Source of the DNA: Flavobacteriaceae bacterium LSUCC0859
Lineage (GTDB): Bacteria; Bacteroidota; Bacteroidia; Flavobacteriales; Flavobacteriaceae
Direction of reading: 5' to 3'
Assembly (NCBI GenBank): GCA_022239325.1
Contig: JAKOGP010000002.1
Span: forward strand, 344,862 to 408,861
Length of the DNA stretch: 64,000 nt
How positions within the stretch are numbered: position 1 is the stretch's first letter; each line of letters opens with the position of its first letter. The translations under genes were made by a program, and so were the position numbers. Shown piece by piece: positions 34,254 to 43,084 of this stretch. A model generated the notes under the pieces. The model was given only the letters and a program-made list of their open reading frames with translations, ran no database searches and had not been told where the DNA came from.

Positions 34254-34268
34254 TATCTTTCAAAGATA
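34254..34268. promoter_or_regulatory. Overlapping bidirectional -7 boxes
   Basis: TATCTTTCAAAGATA is a perfect palindrome around a central C. Plus strand offers TATCTTTC for the MBL hydrolase (15 bases before its ATG); minus strand offers TATCTTTG for the antiporter. The two boxes share the middle base. Confidence 0.45.
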
Positions 34269-34283
34269 CTAAAACCACCAGCC

Positions 34284-35147
34284 ATGACACTACACCCTAT
34301 AGAAGCAGGAAATTTTAAATTAGACGGAGGGGGTATGTTTGGAGTGGTTCCTAAAAGTATTTGGCAGCGAACCAATCCCGCAGACGCCAACAACCTCATA
34401 GATATTGCCGCCCGCTGTTTGCTTATAGAAGACGGCAACAGACTATGCCTTATAGACACCGGAATGGGCCACAAACAGTCCGATAAATTTTACAGCTACT
34501 ACAGTCCTTGGGGGTCTTATGACCTAAAAAGCTCCCTACATGAGGCTGGCTTTTCTATGGAAGAGGTTACAGATGTGTTTTTGAGCCACCTACACTTTGA
34601 CCATGTAGGAGGCGCTATGCAGTGGAACAAAGATAGAACTGGTTATGAACCCGCCTTTAAAAATGCTCAATTTTGGACCAATGAAAAACATTGGAAATGG
34701 GCTATAGAACCTAATGCCAGAGAAAAAGCTTCCTTTTTAGAAGAAAACCTAAAACCCATGCAAGCTTCAGGACAGCTGCGCTTTTTAAAGGAAAATAAAA
34801 AAGTAATAGAAAAGGCTGGAGACTTTAATTTTGACATTTTCTACGCAGACGGCCACACAGAAAAGCAAATGCTTCCCATGATCGAGTATCAGGGAAAAAC
34901 CCTGGTATTTATGGCAGATTTACTTCCCACTACAGGGCACATCCCCCTTCCATATGTAATGGGTTATGACACTAGACCATTGCAAACCCTTAGGGAAAAA
35001 GCCCTTTTTTTAGACTTGGCTGCCACCCGAGGATACTATCTGTTTTTAGAGCATGACGCCCACCATGAAGTAATCACCCTAAAACACACAGAAAAAGGGC
35101 CACGCTTAGACCAAGTCTTTAGCTTTAATGAACTTTTTAACTCATAA
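34284..35147 (+). CDS. MBL-fold metallo-hydrolase
   Basis: A 287-residue metallo-beta-lactamase-fold enzyme without a signal peptide. Zinc-ligand motif HLHFDHVGG near residue 98 is complete (HxHxDH), with further ligands likely in YADGHTEKQM and LEHDAHHEV. The AHL-lactonase/RNase-Z-like family is broad; the substrate is not readable. The ATG at 34284 was chosen because the upstream frame crosses the promoter palindrome. It is followed after 19 bases by the S8 peptidase. Confidence 0.85.
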   Translation: MTLHPIEAGNFKLDGGGMFGVVPKSIWQRTNPADANNLIDIAARCLLIEDGNRLCLIDTGMGHKQSDKFYSYYSPWGSYDLKSSLHEAGFSMEEVTDVFLSHLHFDHVGGAMQWNKDRTGYEPAFKNAQFWTNEKHWKWAIEPNAREKASFLEENLKPMQASGQLRFLKENKKVIEKAGDFNFDIFYADGHTEKQMLPMIEYQGKTLVFMADLLPTTGHIPLPYVMGYDTRPLQTLREKALFLDLAATRGYYLFLEHDAHHEVITLKHTEKGPRLDQVFSFNELFNS

Positions 35148-35166
35148 AATCACCTCATTTACTACT

Positions 35167-36819
35167 ATGAAGCACCACTACCTACTTAAAAGAAGTCTTG
35201 TTCTTCTTGCCCTAACCGCGATAGGTTGTAAGGCCTTACCACCTGCTTTTGTTACGGAAACCCCGGTACTTTTTGGAAAAAAACAAGCGCTTAACCAGGA
35301 AGAAAAAAAACAGTGGGGCCATATGGACCCCTACACAGACAGCATACCCGGCATGAGTGTTCACAAAGCCTACGCCTATTTAAAAGCACAAAATATGGGT
35401 GCTGGAGCCCCTGTAGTGGTAGCTATATTAGACTCCGGTATAGACCTAAAACACGAAGATTTATCGGAGCAGCTTTGGACCAACCCGGCAGAAATAGCTA
35501 ACAACCAAATAGATGACGACGGCAATGGCTATGTAGACGACCTCCACGGCTATAATTTTCTTGGAGACTCATACCATGAGCAGGTAGAAGTCACCAGAAT
35601 TGTAGCCCAGAAACTGGGCGATGCGGCCCTGCAAGCCAAGGCCACAGCAGAGTTAGAGAAAGCCTACCCCAAAGCCTTAGGAGACAAGGTCCAATACGAA
35701 CAAATTCTCATGGCGGTAGAAACAGCTCACGAGGCCTTTAAAAAAGCCATAGGAAAAGACAGCTACAGCAAAGCAGACTATGAAAACTTTGAGACCAACA
35801 GTATTATGCTTAAACAGCAAATAGGAGTGCTGGCTCAGATGTACACCTTTGTAGACAGTATTCCAGAGGCTATCAAAGAAATTAAAGCAGGGGTACAACA
35901 CTTTGGTGAAAAGGCCAATTACAACCTCAACAAAGACTTTGATGGAAGGGCTATTGTGGGAGACAATCCCTATGACATAACAGACGTTCCATACGGAAAT
36001 GGCAACCCTCAAAACCTTGTTAAAGAGGAAAGTCACGGGAGCCATGTAGCTGGTATCGTGGCAGCTAAAAGAGATAATGACATGGGCATGGATGGAGTGG
36101 CTCAAAATGTAAAAATCATGGCTCTTAGAGCGGTTCCTAATGGAGATGAATACGACAAAGACATTGCGCTGGGTATCCGATATGCGGTAGACAACGGGGC
36201 TAGAATTATTAATGCTAGTTTTGGAAAATCTTATTCGCCAAATGCAGAGTGGGTATATGAGGCCATACAATACGCCGCCCAACACAATGTACTTATTGTG
36301 CATGCGGCAGGGAATGAGGGAGAAAATTTAGACGACCCCTCCCACCCAAATTATCCCAATGACCAAATAAATAACGGTCCAGAAATAGCCAATAATGTAA
36401 TTACTGTAGGGGCATTGGGGCCAGAGTATGGAGAAAATTTAGTGGCAGATTTTTCAAATTACGGCGCAATTAATGTAGATGTTTTTGCCCCGGGCGCAGA
36501 CATTTACTCTTGTATGCCTGGTAGTGAGTACGCCTTCCAACAAGGGACATCTATGGCGGCGCCCGGCGTAGCCGGAGTAGCCGCCTTAGTTTGGTCTTAC
36601 TACCCAAACCTGAAGGCCCAGGAAGTTAAAAAAATACTGATGCTCTCCGGGATACGCAGTGAAATGGAAGTGGTATTGCCCTCAGATCCCGATAAAAAAG
36701 TGCCTTTTCACACGCTTTCTGTCTCTGGAAGAATGGTAAATGCATATAATGCCTTAATTTTAGCCAAACAAATCACCGAAAAAAAACTAAAACTCAAAAC
36801 ATATGACTTTACTCGCTAA
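35167..36819 (+). CDS. S8 (subtilisin-like) peptidase, lipoprotein
   Basis: A 550-residue serine peptidase. The signal ends in a lipobox (LTAIGC), so the mature protein should be anchored by a lipidated cysteine. The catalytic Asp is in AILDSGIDLKHEDL (about residue 89), the His in SHGSHVAGIVAAKR (about 293) and the Ser in QGTSMAAPGVAGVAALV (about 461). A 150-residue insertion rich in Lys/Glu helices separates Asp and His, as in many flavobacterial homologues. Its 3' end overlaps the M1 peptidase gene by 17 bases. Confidence 0.9.
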   Translation: MKHHYLLKRSLVLLALTAIGCKALPPAFVTETPVLFGKKQALNQEEKKQWGHMDPYTDSIPGMSVHKAYAYLKAQNMGAGAPVVVAILDSGIDLKHEDLSEQLWTNPAEIANNQIDDDGNGYVDDLHGYNFLGDSYHEQVEVTRIVAQKLGDAALQAKATAELEKAYPKALGDKVQYEQILMAVETAHEAFKKAIGKDSYSKADYENFETNSIMLKQQIGVLAQMYTFVDSIPEAIKEIKAGVQHFGEKANYNLNKDFDGRAIVGDNPYDITDVPYGNGNPQNLVKEESHGSHVAGIVAAKRDNDMGMDGVAQNVKIMALRAVPNGDEYDKDIALGIRYAVDNGARIINASFGKSYSPNAEWVYEAIQYAAQHNVLIVHAAGNEGENLDDPSHPNYPNDQINNGPEIANNVITVGALGPEYGENLVADFSNYGAINVDVFAPGADIYSCMPGSEYAFQQGTSMAAPGVAGVAALVWSYYPNLKAQEVKKILMLSGIRSEMEVVLPSDPDKKVPFHTLSVSGRMVNAYNALILAKQITEKKLKLKTYDFTR

Positions 36820-38668
36820 ACGCCTTATAGGCCTATTTACATTGGTCCTATCTGTAGTGTCTACAGCACAAAACAGCGCTTACTGGCAGCAGCAGGCCAA
36901 CTACACCATGGACCTAGAGATGGACGTAGAAAGCTTTCAATATCAAGGCACACAAACCATTGTATACACCAATAATTCGCCGGACTTCTTGGATCAAGTT
37001 TTTTATCATCTGTATTTTAATGCCTTCCAACCGGGGTCCGAAATGGATGCCAGACTGAGCAGTATTGCAGACCCAGACGGAAGGATGATGGAAAACAAAC
37101 AAAGCCGTATTGCCATATTGAGCGAAAGCGAAATGGGATATTTAGGAGTAAGCAACTTATTGCAAGACGGAAAACCAGTGACATTTAATGTAGAGGGAAC
37201 AGTCTTGCAGGCCATACTTCCCACCCCTATTGCACCCGGTGCTTCTAGTGTTTTTACTCTAGATTTTAAAGGTCAGGTGCCCTTACAAATTAGACGTTCG
37301 GGAAGAAATTCTTCTGAAGGCGTAGCCCTTTCTATGTCTCAGTGGTACCCTAAAATGGCAGAATACGACTTTGAAGGCTGGCATGCAGACCCTTATATAG
37401 CAAGGGAGTTTCACGGGGTATGGGGAGACTATGATGTAAAAATAACCATAGACAAAAACTACACCCTTGGAGGAACGGGCTACCTTCAAAATCCCCAGGA
37501 AATTGGACACGGATATGAGGCCCCAGGAAGCAAGCTTAAAAAGCAAAAAGGGTCTAATCTTACTTGGCATTTTAAAGCGCCCATGGTACATGACTTTATG
37601 TGGGCGGCAGACCCGGAGTACACCCATGATGTGATAGAAATGGAAAACGGTCCTACCCTTCACTTTCTCTATAAGAACAAGGAAGAATTGGTGGAAAACT
37701 GGAAGGCCTTACAGCCAAAAACAGTAGCTGCTATGGAGTTTTTTAGTAAGAATATTGGAACCTACCCTTACGAGCAATACTCTGTTATCCAAGGAGGAGA
37801 CGGGGGTATGGAGTACGCCATGAGTACACTCATTACCGGAGAGCGCAAACTTAATTCCCTTATAGGGGTAATGGTTCATGAAATGGCACATTCTTGGTTC
37901 CAGCACATTTTAGCTACCAATGAAGCCAAACACTCCTGGATGGACGAGGGCTTTACCTCTTTTATCTCTGCGCTATGCATGCAGGAGCTCTCTGAAAAAA
38001 AGGAGGGCAACCCATTTGCTGGCAGCTATAGAGGCTATCAATATCTTGTAAAATCTGGTAAGGAGCAGCCACAGACCACACACTCTGACCGCTATGCAGA
38101 AAATATGCCTTACAGCATAGCTGCCTATTCCAAGGGGGCTATTTTTCTTGCCCAATTAGGTTATGTAATTGGTCAAGACAAGCTCATGGAAACCCTTCAA
38201 AAATACTTTCAGGATTTTAAATTCAAGCACCCTACGCCTAACGACATTAAAAGAACTGCAGAAAAAGTCTCTGGAATGCAATTAGAGTGGTACCTTATGG
38301 ATTGGACACAAACTACCAACACCATAGACTACGCTTTAAAAGAGGTAGGGGCTAAAAACCTAGAAAGTACTTCGGTTCGTTTAGAAAGAAAAGGACTCAT
38401 GCCTATGCCTTTAGATATTTTAGTGGTCTATAAAGACGGCTCACAAGAAACATTTTATATCCCTCTGAGAATGGCGCGTGGCGGAAAAGACAATCCCTAT
38501 CCAAGCATCCCAAGAACCGTTCTCCCGTCATGGGCTTGGGCCTATCCAACCTATGATTTTGTAATTGACAAGCCTTACGAAAGCATAGCGGCAGTTCAAA
38601 TAGATCCTTCTGGCCTCATGGCAGACGTAGACTTAGAAAACAACTCCCTACAAGCTGCTCAGGAATAA
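36803..38668 (+). CDS. M1-family metallopeptidase, secreted
   Basis: A 621-residue aminopeptidase-type enzyme with a signal peptide (ending VVSTAQ). The zinc site HEMAHSWFQH, with the downstream Glu in DEGFTSFISAL, is complete and lies near residue 358. The substrate-binding motif appears as GGMEYAMSTLITGE, a variant of GAMEN. The ATG overlaps the end of the S8 gene by 17 bases, so the two peptidases are probably translated from one transcript and may act on the same extracellular protein substrates. Confidence 0.9.
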   Translation: MTLLAKRLIGLFTLVLSVVSTAQNSAYWQQQANYTMDLEMDVESFQYQGTQTIVYTNNSPDFLDQVFYHLYFNAFQPGSEMDARLSSIADPDGRMMENKQSRIAILSESEMGYLGVSNLLQDGKPVTFNVEGTVLQAILPTPIAPGASSVFTLDFKGQVPLQIRRSGRNSSEGVALSMSQWYPKMAEYDFEGWHADPYIAREFHGVWGDYDVKITIDKNYTLGGTGYLQNPQEIGHGYEAPGSKLKKQKGSNLTWHFKAPMVHDFMWAADPEYTHDVIEMENGPTLHFLYKNKEELVENWKALQPKTVAAMEFFSKNIGTYPYEQYSVIQGGDGGMEYAMSTLITGERKLNSLIGVMVHEMAHSWFQHILATNEAKHSWMDEGFTSFISALCMQELSEKKEGNPFAGSYRGYQYLVKSGKEQPQTTHSDRYAENMPYSIAAYSKGAIFLAQLGYVIGQDKLMETLQKYFQDFKFKHPTPNDIKRTAEKVSGMQLEWYLMDWTQTTNTIDYALKEVGAKNLESTSVRLERKGLMPMPLDILVVYKDGSQETFYIPLRMARGGKDNPYPSIPRTVLPSWAWAYPTYDFVIDKPYESIAAVQIDPSGLMADVDLENNSLQAAQE

Positions 38669-38721
38669 ACAAGACTATACTTTAATTTGGGACAAAAGCC
38701 AGCTAAATACCTAGAACCAAC

Positions 38722-38755
38722 AAAAGCCCCGCTACCTAAAAATAGCGGGCGCTTT
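38722..38755 (+). terminator. Hairpin between the M1 peptidase and rnpA
   Basis: AAAGCCCCGCTA and TAGCGGGCGCTTT pair over 12 bp with one bulged base around an 8-base loop. The T tract is interrupted (CTTTACTTTG). It probably ends the peptidase transcript, just before the rnpA start. Confidence 0.6.
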
Positions 38756-38767
38756 ACTTTGGGCGCT

Positions 38768-39118
38768 ATGGAACGCTTAAAAAGCAAAAAAATCATTGAA
38801 CAACTCTTTACTTCAGGGGAAGGATTTAGTGTATTCCCACTGCGTTTGGTCTATCTGGAAGTTCCTGTGGCTAAAACACCTATGCAATGTGCTTTTAGTG
38901 TTTCAAAACGGCAATTTAAAAAAGCAACGGATAGAAATAAAATAAAAAGGTTGCTCAGAGAGTCTTATAGGCGTCAAAAACCTGCGCTCTACAACAAACT
39001 TCAGAAACCTTACCATGGAATGATTCTCTTCAATGGAAAAAAAATACCCACCCAAGAGCAGTTAGATAAAAATATGGAACAACTTCTTAAAAAATGGGTA
39101 AAGCGCGTATCTTTGTAG
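38768..39118 (+). CDS. rnpA: Ribonuclease P protein component
   Basis: The basic protein subunit that, with the RNase P RNA, trims 5' leaders of tRNA precursors. The start is taken at MERLKSKKIIEQLF, giving 116 residues. The RNR-type signature AFSVSKRQFKKATDRNKIKRLLRESYR (about 46-72) is present. A longer frame reaches 38687 only through a TTG and would code the upstream hairpin. TTACTTTG lies six bases before the ATG, so it may have its own leaderless transcript. The match to RnpA would also allow a TTG start at 38759, three codons earlier. Confidence 0.9.
   Translation: MERLKSKKIIEQLFTSGEGFSVFPLRLVYLEVPVAKTPMQCAFSVSKRQFKKATDRNKIKRLLRESYRRQKPALYNKLQKPYHGMILFNGKKIPTQEQLDKNMEQLLKKWVKRVSL
39108..39115 (+). 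promoter_or_regulatory. -7 box TATCTTTG for the DUF3050 gene
   Basis: TATCTTTG, an exact consensus, lies inside the last codons of rnpA and 19 bases before the DUF3050 start codon. Confidence 0.55.
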
Positions 39119-39134
39119 TGCTATAAAAAAACTT

Positions 39135-39914
39135 ATGAAAGAGATCACAACTTTAGAAGCTGCTATAGCCCCATATAGACAACAGCTCAGAGAACATTCA
39201 CTGTACCAAAGCCTGGGCAGTTTAGGAGACGTGAAAACCTTTATGGAACAGCATGTATACGCTGTTTGGGATTTTATGTCCTTGCTAAAGTCTTTACAAC
39301 AACAACTCTCTTGTGTCCAAGTGCCTTGGACCCCACCAGCACACCCAAGCTTGTCTAGATTTATCAATGAAATTGTCTTGGGAGAAGAGTCTGATATAGA
39401 CGTAAATGGACGTGCTATAAGCCACTACGACATGTACTTAGAAGCCATGAAAGAAGTAGGTGCCAACACCAAACCCATCCAAGATTTCTTAGAAAAAATA
39501 GCTTCAGGTAAAAAGATAGACGTCCTTCTTTTAGAAACCCCTTTAGAAGCGGCAACCAAAGAATTTTTATCATTTACCTTTGAAACCATAGCCTCTGGAG
39601 CACCACATAAGGTAGCTGCAGCTTTTACCTTTGGCAGGGAAGATCTTATTCCAGATATGTTTATTGAAATTGTTGGAAAGGCCGCTAAAAAAAATGAAAC
39701 CACCTACCCAAAATTTATGTACTATCTCCATAGACATATTGAAATAGATGGAGGGGAACACGGGCCACTTTCCCTGCAGATGGTTTCTGAACTCTGTGGC
39801 AATAGTGCTCAGAAATGGAAAGAAGCTCAGGAAATAGCTGTTCGTGCGCTCCAAGTGCGAATAGGTTTGTGGGACAGCATTGAACAAAAGATGGCCGCTG
39901 GAGTTTCAGTATAA
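39135..39914 (+). CDS. DUF3050 family protein (heme-oxygenase-like fold)
   Basis: A 259-residue, mostly helical soluble protein matching DUF3050: LREHSLYQSLGSLGDVKTFMEQHVYAVWDFMSLLK, then VPWTPPAHPSLSRFINEIVLGEESD and YYLHRHIEIDGGEHGPLSL. The ordered His and Glu residues (EQHVYAVWDF, EIVLGEESD, HIEIDGGEH) resemble the diiron/heme-oxygenase-like (HDO) fold. The reaction is unknown. It follows rnpA after 16 bases and has a consensus -7 box. Confidence 0.8.
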   Translation: MKEITTLEAAIAPYRQQLREHSLYQSLGSLGDVKTFMEQHVYAVWDFMSLLKSLQQQLSCVQVPWTPPAHPSLSRFINEIVLGEESDIDVNGRAISHYDMYLEAMKEVGANTKPIQDFLEKIASGKKIDVLLLETPLEAATKEFLSFTFETIASGAPHKVAAAFTFGREDLIPDMFIEIVGKAAKKNETTYPKFMYYLHRHIEIDGGEHGPLSLQMVSELCGNSAQKWKEAQEIAVRALQVRIGLWDSIEQKMAAGVSV

Positions 39915-40055
39915 AAGACAAGAGGGCCCTTGATAAATTAAATATAATAGACTAGGAGTCTTCTCTACAGGACATTTACCAAAAAAATAGAGAACTAAAA
40001 TAAGAGAAAGCTTAAATTCTCCCTGTCTTTTAGTAGATTTATAAAAATGCTTTTT

Positions 40056-41150
40056 ATGAAACTACGCATATCTACCTTATTTATTTTATTGGCCTTGGTT
40101 GGCTGTAAAAGGGAAATGAAGCCCGATTATTCTCTAAATAAAAATTGGGAAATAGGACCCTTTGAAAAACAAGACTCCATTAATCCCATTTTAAGACCAG
40201 ACCCCTCTATACTTTTCACAGACCCGGTAAGTGGAGAGGAAACGGCTTGGGAGGGCAGAAATGTGCTCAATCCTTCTGCAGTAGTAAAAGACGGAAAAGT
40301 ACACCTTATATACAGGGCACAAGATGAGAATATGACTTCTAGAATTGGTTTGGCTATAAGCGAAGACGGCCTACATTTTACCAAAGAAGCTGCGCCTATT
40401 TTTTATCCAGAGAATGACCATATGTTGGTATACGAAGCCTTTGGTGGTGTAGAAGACCCAAGGGTGGTACAAGGAGAAAATGGGAGGTACATTCTTACTT
40501 ATACCGCCTATGATGGAAAAACAGCCCGGCTTTGTTTGGCTAGTTCCACAGATCTAAGAAACTGGGAGAAACACGGTCCTGTATTGCAAAACCCAAAGTA
40601 TATAGACCTTTGGTCTAAGTCTGGTGCCATTGTAGTAGAACAGCAGAGCAGCGAGATGAGGGCAAAGAAAATTAATGGAAAATACTGGATGTATTTTGGA
40701 GATACCCATCTTTTTATGGCCCATTCAGAAGACCTTATACAATGGGAAGTATTAGAAAATGAAGAAAACCAAAAAATGGTTTCCGTACTCCACCCAAGAG
40801 CAGGTTATTTTGACAGCCGTCTGGTAGAACCAGGACCTTATGCGCTTTGGACCCCAGAGGGTATTAACCTCATTTATAATGCCTCCAATGCAGCTAATAA
40901 CAATGATCCAGCCCTCCCTAAATTTACCTATGCTGCAGGGCAAGCTTTATTTGACGCTCAGCTTCCTTACAAAATCTTAGATAGAACAGAAGGTTATTTT
41001 ATCTATCCAGACAAGGATTATGAAAAAATAGGAGAGGTAAATGAGGTGTGTTTTGTAGAGGGATTGGTGTATTTTAAATCTAAGTGGTTCTTGTACTACG
41101 GAACAGGAGATTCTAAAATTGCTGTAGCTACTGCTCCCTTTGATAAGTAA
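40056..41150 (+). CDS. Glycoside hydrolase family 130-like lipoprotein
   Basis: A 364-residue five-bladed propeller resembling GH130 (beta-mannoside phosphorylases/hydrolases). A lipobox (LALVGC) marks it as lipid-anchored. Family phrases include GRNVLNPSAVVKDGKVHLIYRAQDE, GGVEDPRVVQGENGRYILTYTAYDG, DLWSKSGAIVV, SRLVEPGPYALWTPEGINLIYNASN and FVEGLVYFKSKWFLYYGTGDSKIAVA. The Asp in VEDPRV corresponds to the general acid position of the family. It probably acts on mannose-containing oligosaccharides outside the inner membrane; phosphorolysis would need phosphate in the periplasm. An earlier in-frame ATG at 40047 is the alternative start. Confidence 0.85.
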   Translation: MKLRISTLFILLALVGCKREMKPDYSLNKNWEIGPFEKQDSINPILRPDPSILFTDPVSGEETAWEGRNVLNPSAVVKDGKVHLIYRAQDENMTSRIGLAISEDGLHFTKEAAPIFYPENDHMLVYEAFGGVEDPRVVQGENGRYILTYTAYDGKTARLCLASSTDLRNWEKHGPVLQNPKYIDLWSKSGAIVVEQQSSEMRAKKINGKYWMYFGDTHLFMAHSEDLIQWEVLENEENQKMVSVLHPRAGYFDSRLVEPGPYALWTPEGINLIYNASNAANNNDPALPKFTYAAGQALFDAQLPYKILDRTEGYFIYPDKDYEKIGEVNEVCFVEGLVYFKSKWFLYYGTGDSKIAVATAPFDK

Positions 41151-41215
41151 TAGAAAAAAGGAGTCTTCTGAATGTCTTTGGGTTTAAGCCTAAGTCCTTA
41201 TTCCATATAATGAGA

Positions 41216-41255
41216 TTAGGTGGAAAATATTCAATGTAATTAGATGGAAAATATT
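41216..41255. repeat. 24-bp-period tandem repeat past the GNAT gene
   Basis: TTAGRTGGAAAATATT occurs at 41216-41231 and 41240-41255, and a degraded third copy (AAATGGAAGATGTT) runs into the last codons of the leftward GNAT gene. Confidence 0.6.
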
Positions 41256-41703
41256 AAATGGAAGATGTTCTAAGCATTTTAATGTGAGGGATACCGTCTT
41301 CTAAATAACTTTCACCCTCTGGGCGAAACCCTAAGGACTCATAAAAATCTAATAAATAAGTCTGGGCAGAAATTTCTATTAGTGTGCTATTAAAATGTGT
41401 TTCAATAGCTGCTATAGATGCTTTCATTATAGCCTTTCCATATGCTCTTTTTCTGTGATCTATAGAAACCAACACCCTGCCAATAGAAGCGTTCTGGGCA
41501 TAATCTCCAGCCTTAAATATTCTGGTATAAGCTACTAACTGGTTTTGTTCATAAGCCAAAACGTGAAGTGCTATTGGATCTTTTCCATCTATATCCTGAT
41601 ACACACAATCTTGTTCTACAATAAAAACAGCAGCACGAATTTGTAATATCTCATATAGTTGAGAGGTATTTAATTCTGAAAAAGTGCGTATCTGAATGTC
41701 CAT
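41254..41703 (-). CDS. GNAT-family N-acetyltransferase (ElaA-like)
   Basis: A 149-residue acetyl-CoA-dependent acyltransferase. It opens QIRTFSELNTSQLYEILQIRAAVFIVEQDCVYQDIDGKD, the ElaA-type N-terminus, with the acetyl-CoA-binding motif as VLVSIDHRKRAYGKAIM (Q/RxxGxG/A form). The substrate is not known. It ends in a short tandem repeat and is downstream of the CDF transporter on the same strand. Confidence 0.88.
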   Translation of the reverse strand: MDIQIRTFSELNTSQLYEILQIRAAVFIVEQDCVYQDIDGKDPIALHVLAYEQNQLVAYTRIFKAGDYAQNASIGRVLVSIDHRKRAYGKAIMKASIAAIETHFNSTLIEISAQTYLLDFYESLGFRPEGESYLEDGIPHIKMLRTSSI

Positions 41704-41737
41704 ATTTCCAAGTATTTATGTGAGTAAAATCTAAGAT

Positions 41738-42649
41738 TTAATCTTGTATGATGGGGGTTTTTGGATCTTCTTTCTCAAATTCTGGTTGGAGAGTGAGATG
41801 ATTTATACCGTATTTTTCGTGGAGCATGTATTGAATTTCTAAAAGTACAACATCAAATTCCTTGACACTTAAATTAGTATTTAACTCTATATGAGCTTCT
41901 AGGTGTACCTCTGCTTCATTAAGCTGCCAAACATGGAGATGATGAATATTTTTGACACAGGAAACAGAAGAAACATCGGCCTGCAAGGCCTTAAGATTTA
42001 TATTTTTAGGGGTAAACAACATTAACACACGGGTAGAAGCCAATAGGAGGTCGTATCCCATATAAATCAAATACATAGCAATAAAAAAGGTAAGTAAGGG
42101 ATCTATCAAATACAAACCAAAATAGCGCATGAGTAAACCACCTATTAGTACCGCTAGGGAAGCCAACATATCTGTAAATAAATGAATATATGCAGAACGC
42201 ATATTCATATTATTGTGAGCATCTTTTTTTAATAAAAGTACTGAAAAACCGTTCGCTACAATTCCTAATAAAGCAAACCAAATAACCAAATTAGCTTGTA
42301 TTTCCTCTGGCTGTAAAAAGCGTTTATAAGCCTCAATAATTAAAAAAATAGCCACTATAATCAAAGAGGCTGCATTGATAAAAGCAGCTAAAATTTCTGC
42401 GCGTTTGTAACCAAATGTTCTGGCGTAAGTAGCTTTGTTTTTAGAGAGTTTTACCGCCACATAACTCACTACCAAAGACAGCACATCTGAAAAGTTGTGT
42501 AGGGCGTCTGACAAGAGCGCTAAGCTACCAGAAATAAGACCACCCACTACCTGAGAGGCGGTAATTACTATATTTAAAAATATAGATATAAGCAGCTTTG
42601 TACCTTGCTGCTCCACAGAGTGATGGGTATGTGAGTGGTGGTGACCCAC
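41738..42649 (-). CDS. Cation diffusion facilitator (CzcD/ZitB-like)
   Basis: A 303-residue proton-coupled efflux transporter for Zn2+ or similar divalent metals, with six hydrophobic helices and a C-terminal cytoplasmic metal-binding domain (KNIHHLHVWQLNEAEVHLEAHIEL). The His-rich N-terminus MGHHHSHTHH and the paired HNFSDVLSL and HLFTDMLASL helices (each with HxxxD) are diagnostic. The start is GTG, right after the rpiB stop codon, so translation is probably coupled to rpiB. Confidence 0.93.
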   Translation of the reverse strand: MGHHHSHTHHSVEQQGTKLLISIFLNIVITASQVVGGLISGSLALLSDALHNFSDVLSLVVSYVAVKLSKNKATYARTFGYKRAEILAAFINAASLIIVAIFLIIEAYKRFLQPEEIQANLVIWFALLGIVANGFSVLLLKKDAHNNMNMRSAYIHLFTDMLASLAVLIGGLLMRYFGLYLIDPLLTFFIAMYLIYMGYDLLLASTRVLMLFTPKNINLKALQADVSSVSCVKNIHHLHVWQLNEAEVHLEAHIELNTNLSVKEFDVVLLEIQYMLHEKYGINHLTLQPEFEKEDPKTPIIQD

Positions 42650-42652
42650 AAT

Positions 42653-43084
42653 CTAGCTGCAGGCTATTTTATGAACTCTGTTGGCGTGTCTCCCTCCCTC
42701 AAAAGGGGTGTTTAAATAAACCTCTACCATTTCTAATGCCTGCGCTAAAGAGATATATCTGGCAGGTAGAGATAAAATATTAGCGTTATTGTGTTGTTTA
42801 GCTAAGGCCACAATTTCTTTATTCCAACAAAGGGCAGCCCTTATATCTTGGTATTTGTTAGCGGTCATAGCAGCACCGTTTCCACTCCCACAAATAATAA
42901 TTCCTAGACTTGCTTTCTGAGAGCTAACAGCGGCGGCTACTGGATGTATGTGATCTGGATAATCTACACTGTCATCCGTGTCGGTACCAAAATTTAAAAG
43001 CTCATGACCCGCCGCCTCTAATTGTTTTATAATAGCAAATTTATATGCTGTTCCAGCGTGATCGTTTCCTATTGCAATAACCAT
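42653..43084 (-). CDS. rpiB: Ribose-5-phosphate isomerase B
   Basis: Interconverts ribose-5-phosphate and ribulose-5-phosphate in the pentose phosphate pathway. The 143 residues begin MVIAIGNDHAGTAYKFAI and include the active-site region GIIICGSGNGAAMTANK (with the catalytic Cys) and the family's conserved ALCWNKEIVALAKQHNNANILSLPARY. The leftward gene starts at the left edge of the large AT-rich gap, with -7-like TAAAGGTA sequences (minus TACCTTTA) at 43104-43117. Confidence 0.93.
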   Translation of the reverse strand: MVIAIGNDHAGTAYKFAIIKQLEAAGHELLNFGTDTDDSVDYPDHIHPVAAAVSSQKASLGIIICGSGNGAAMTANKYQDIRAALCWNKEIVALAKQHNNANILSLPARYISLAQALEMVEVYLNTPFEGGRHANRVHKIACS

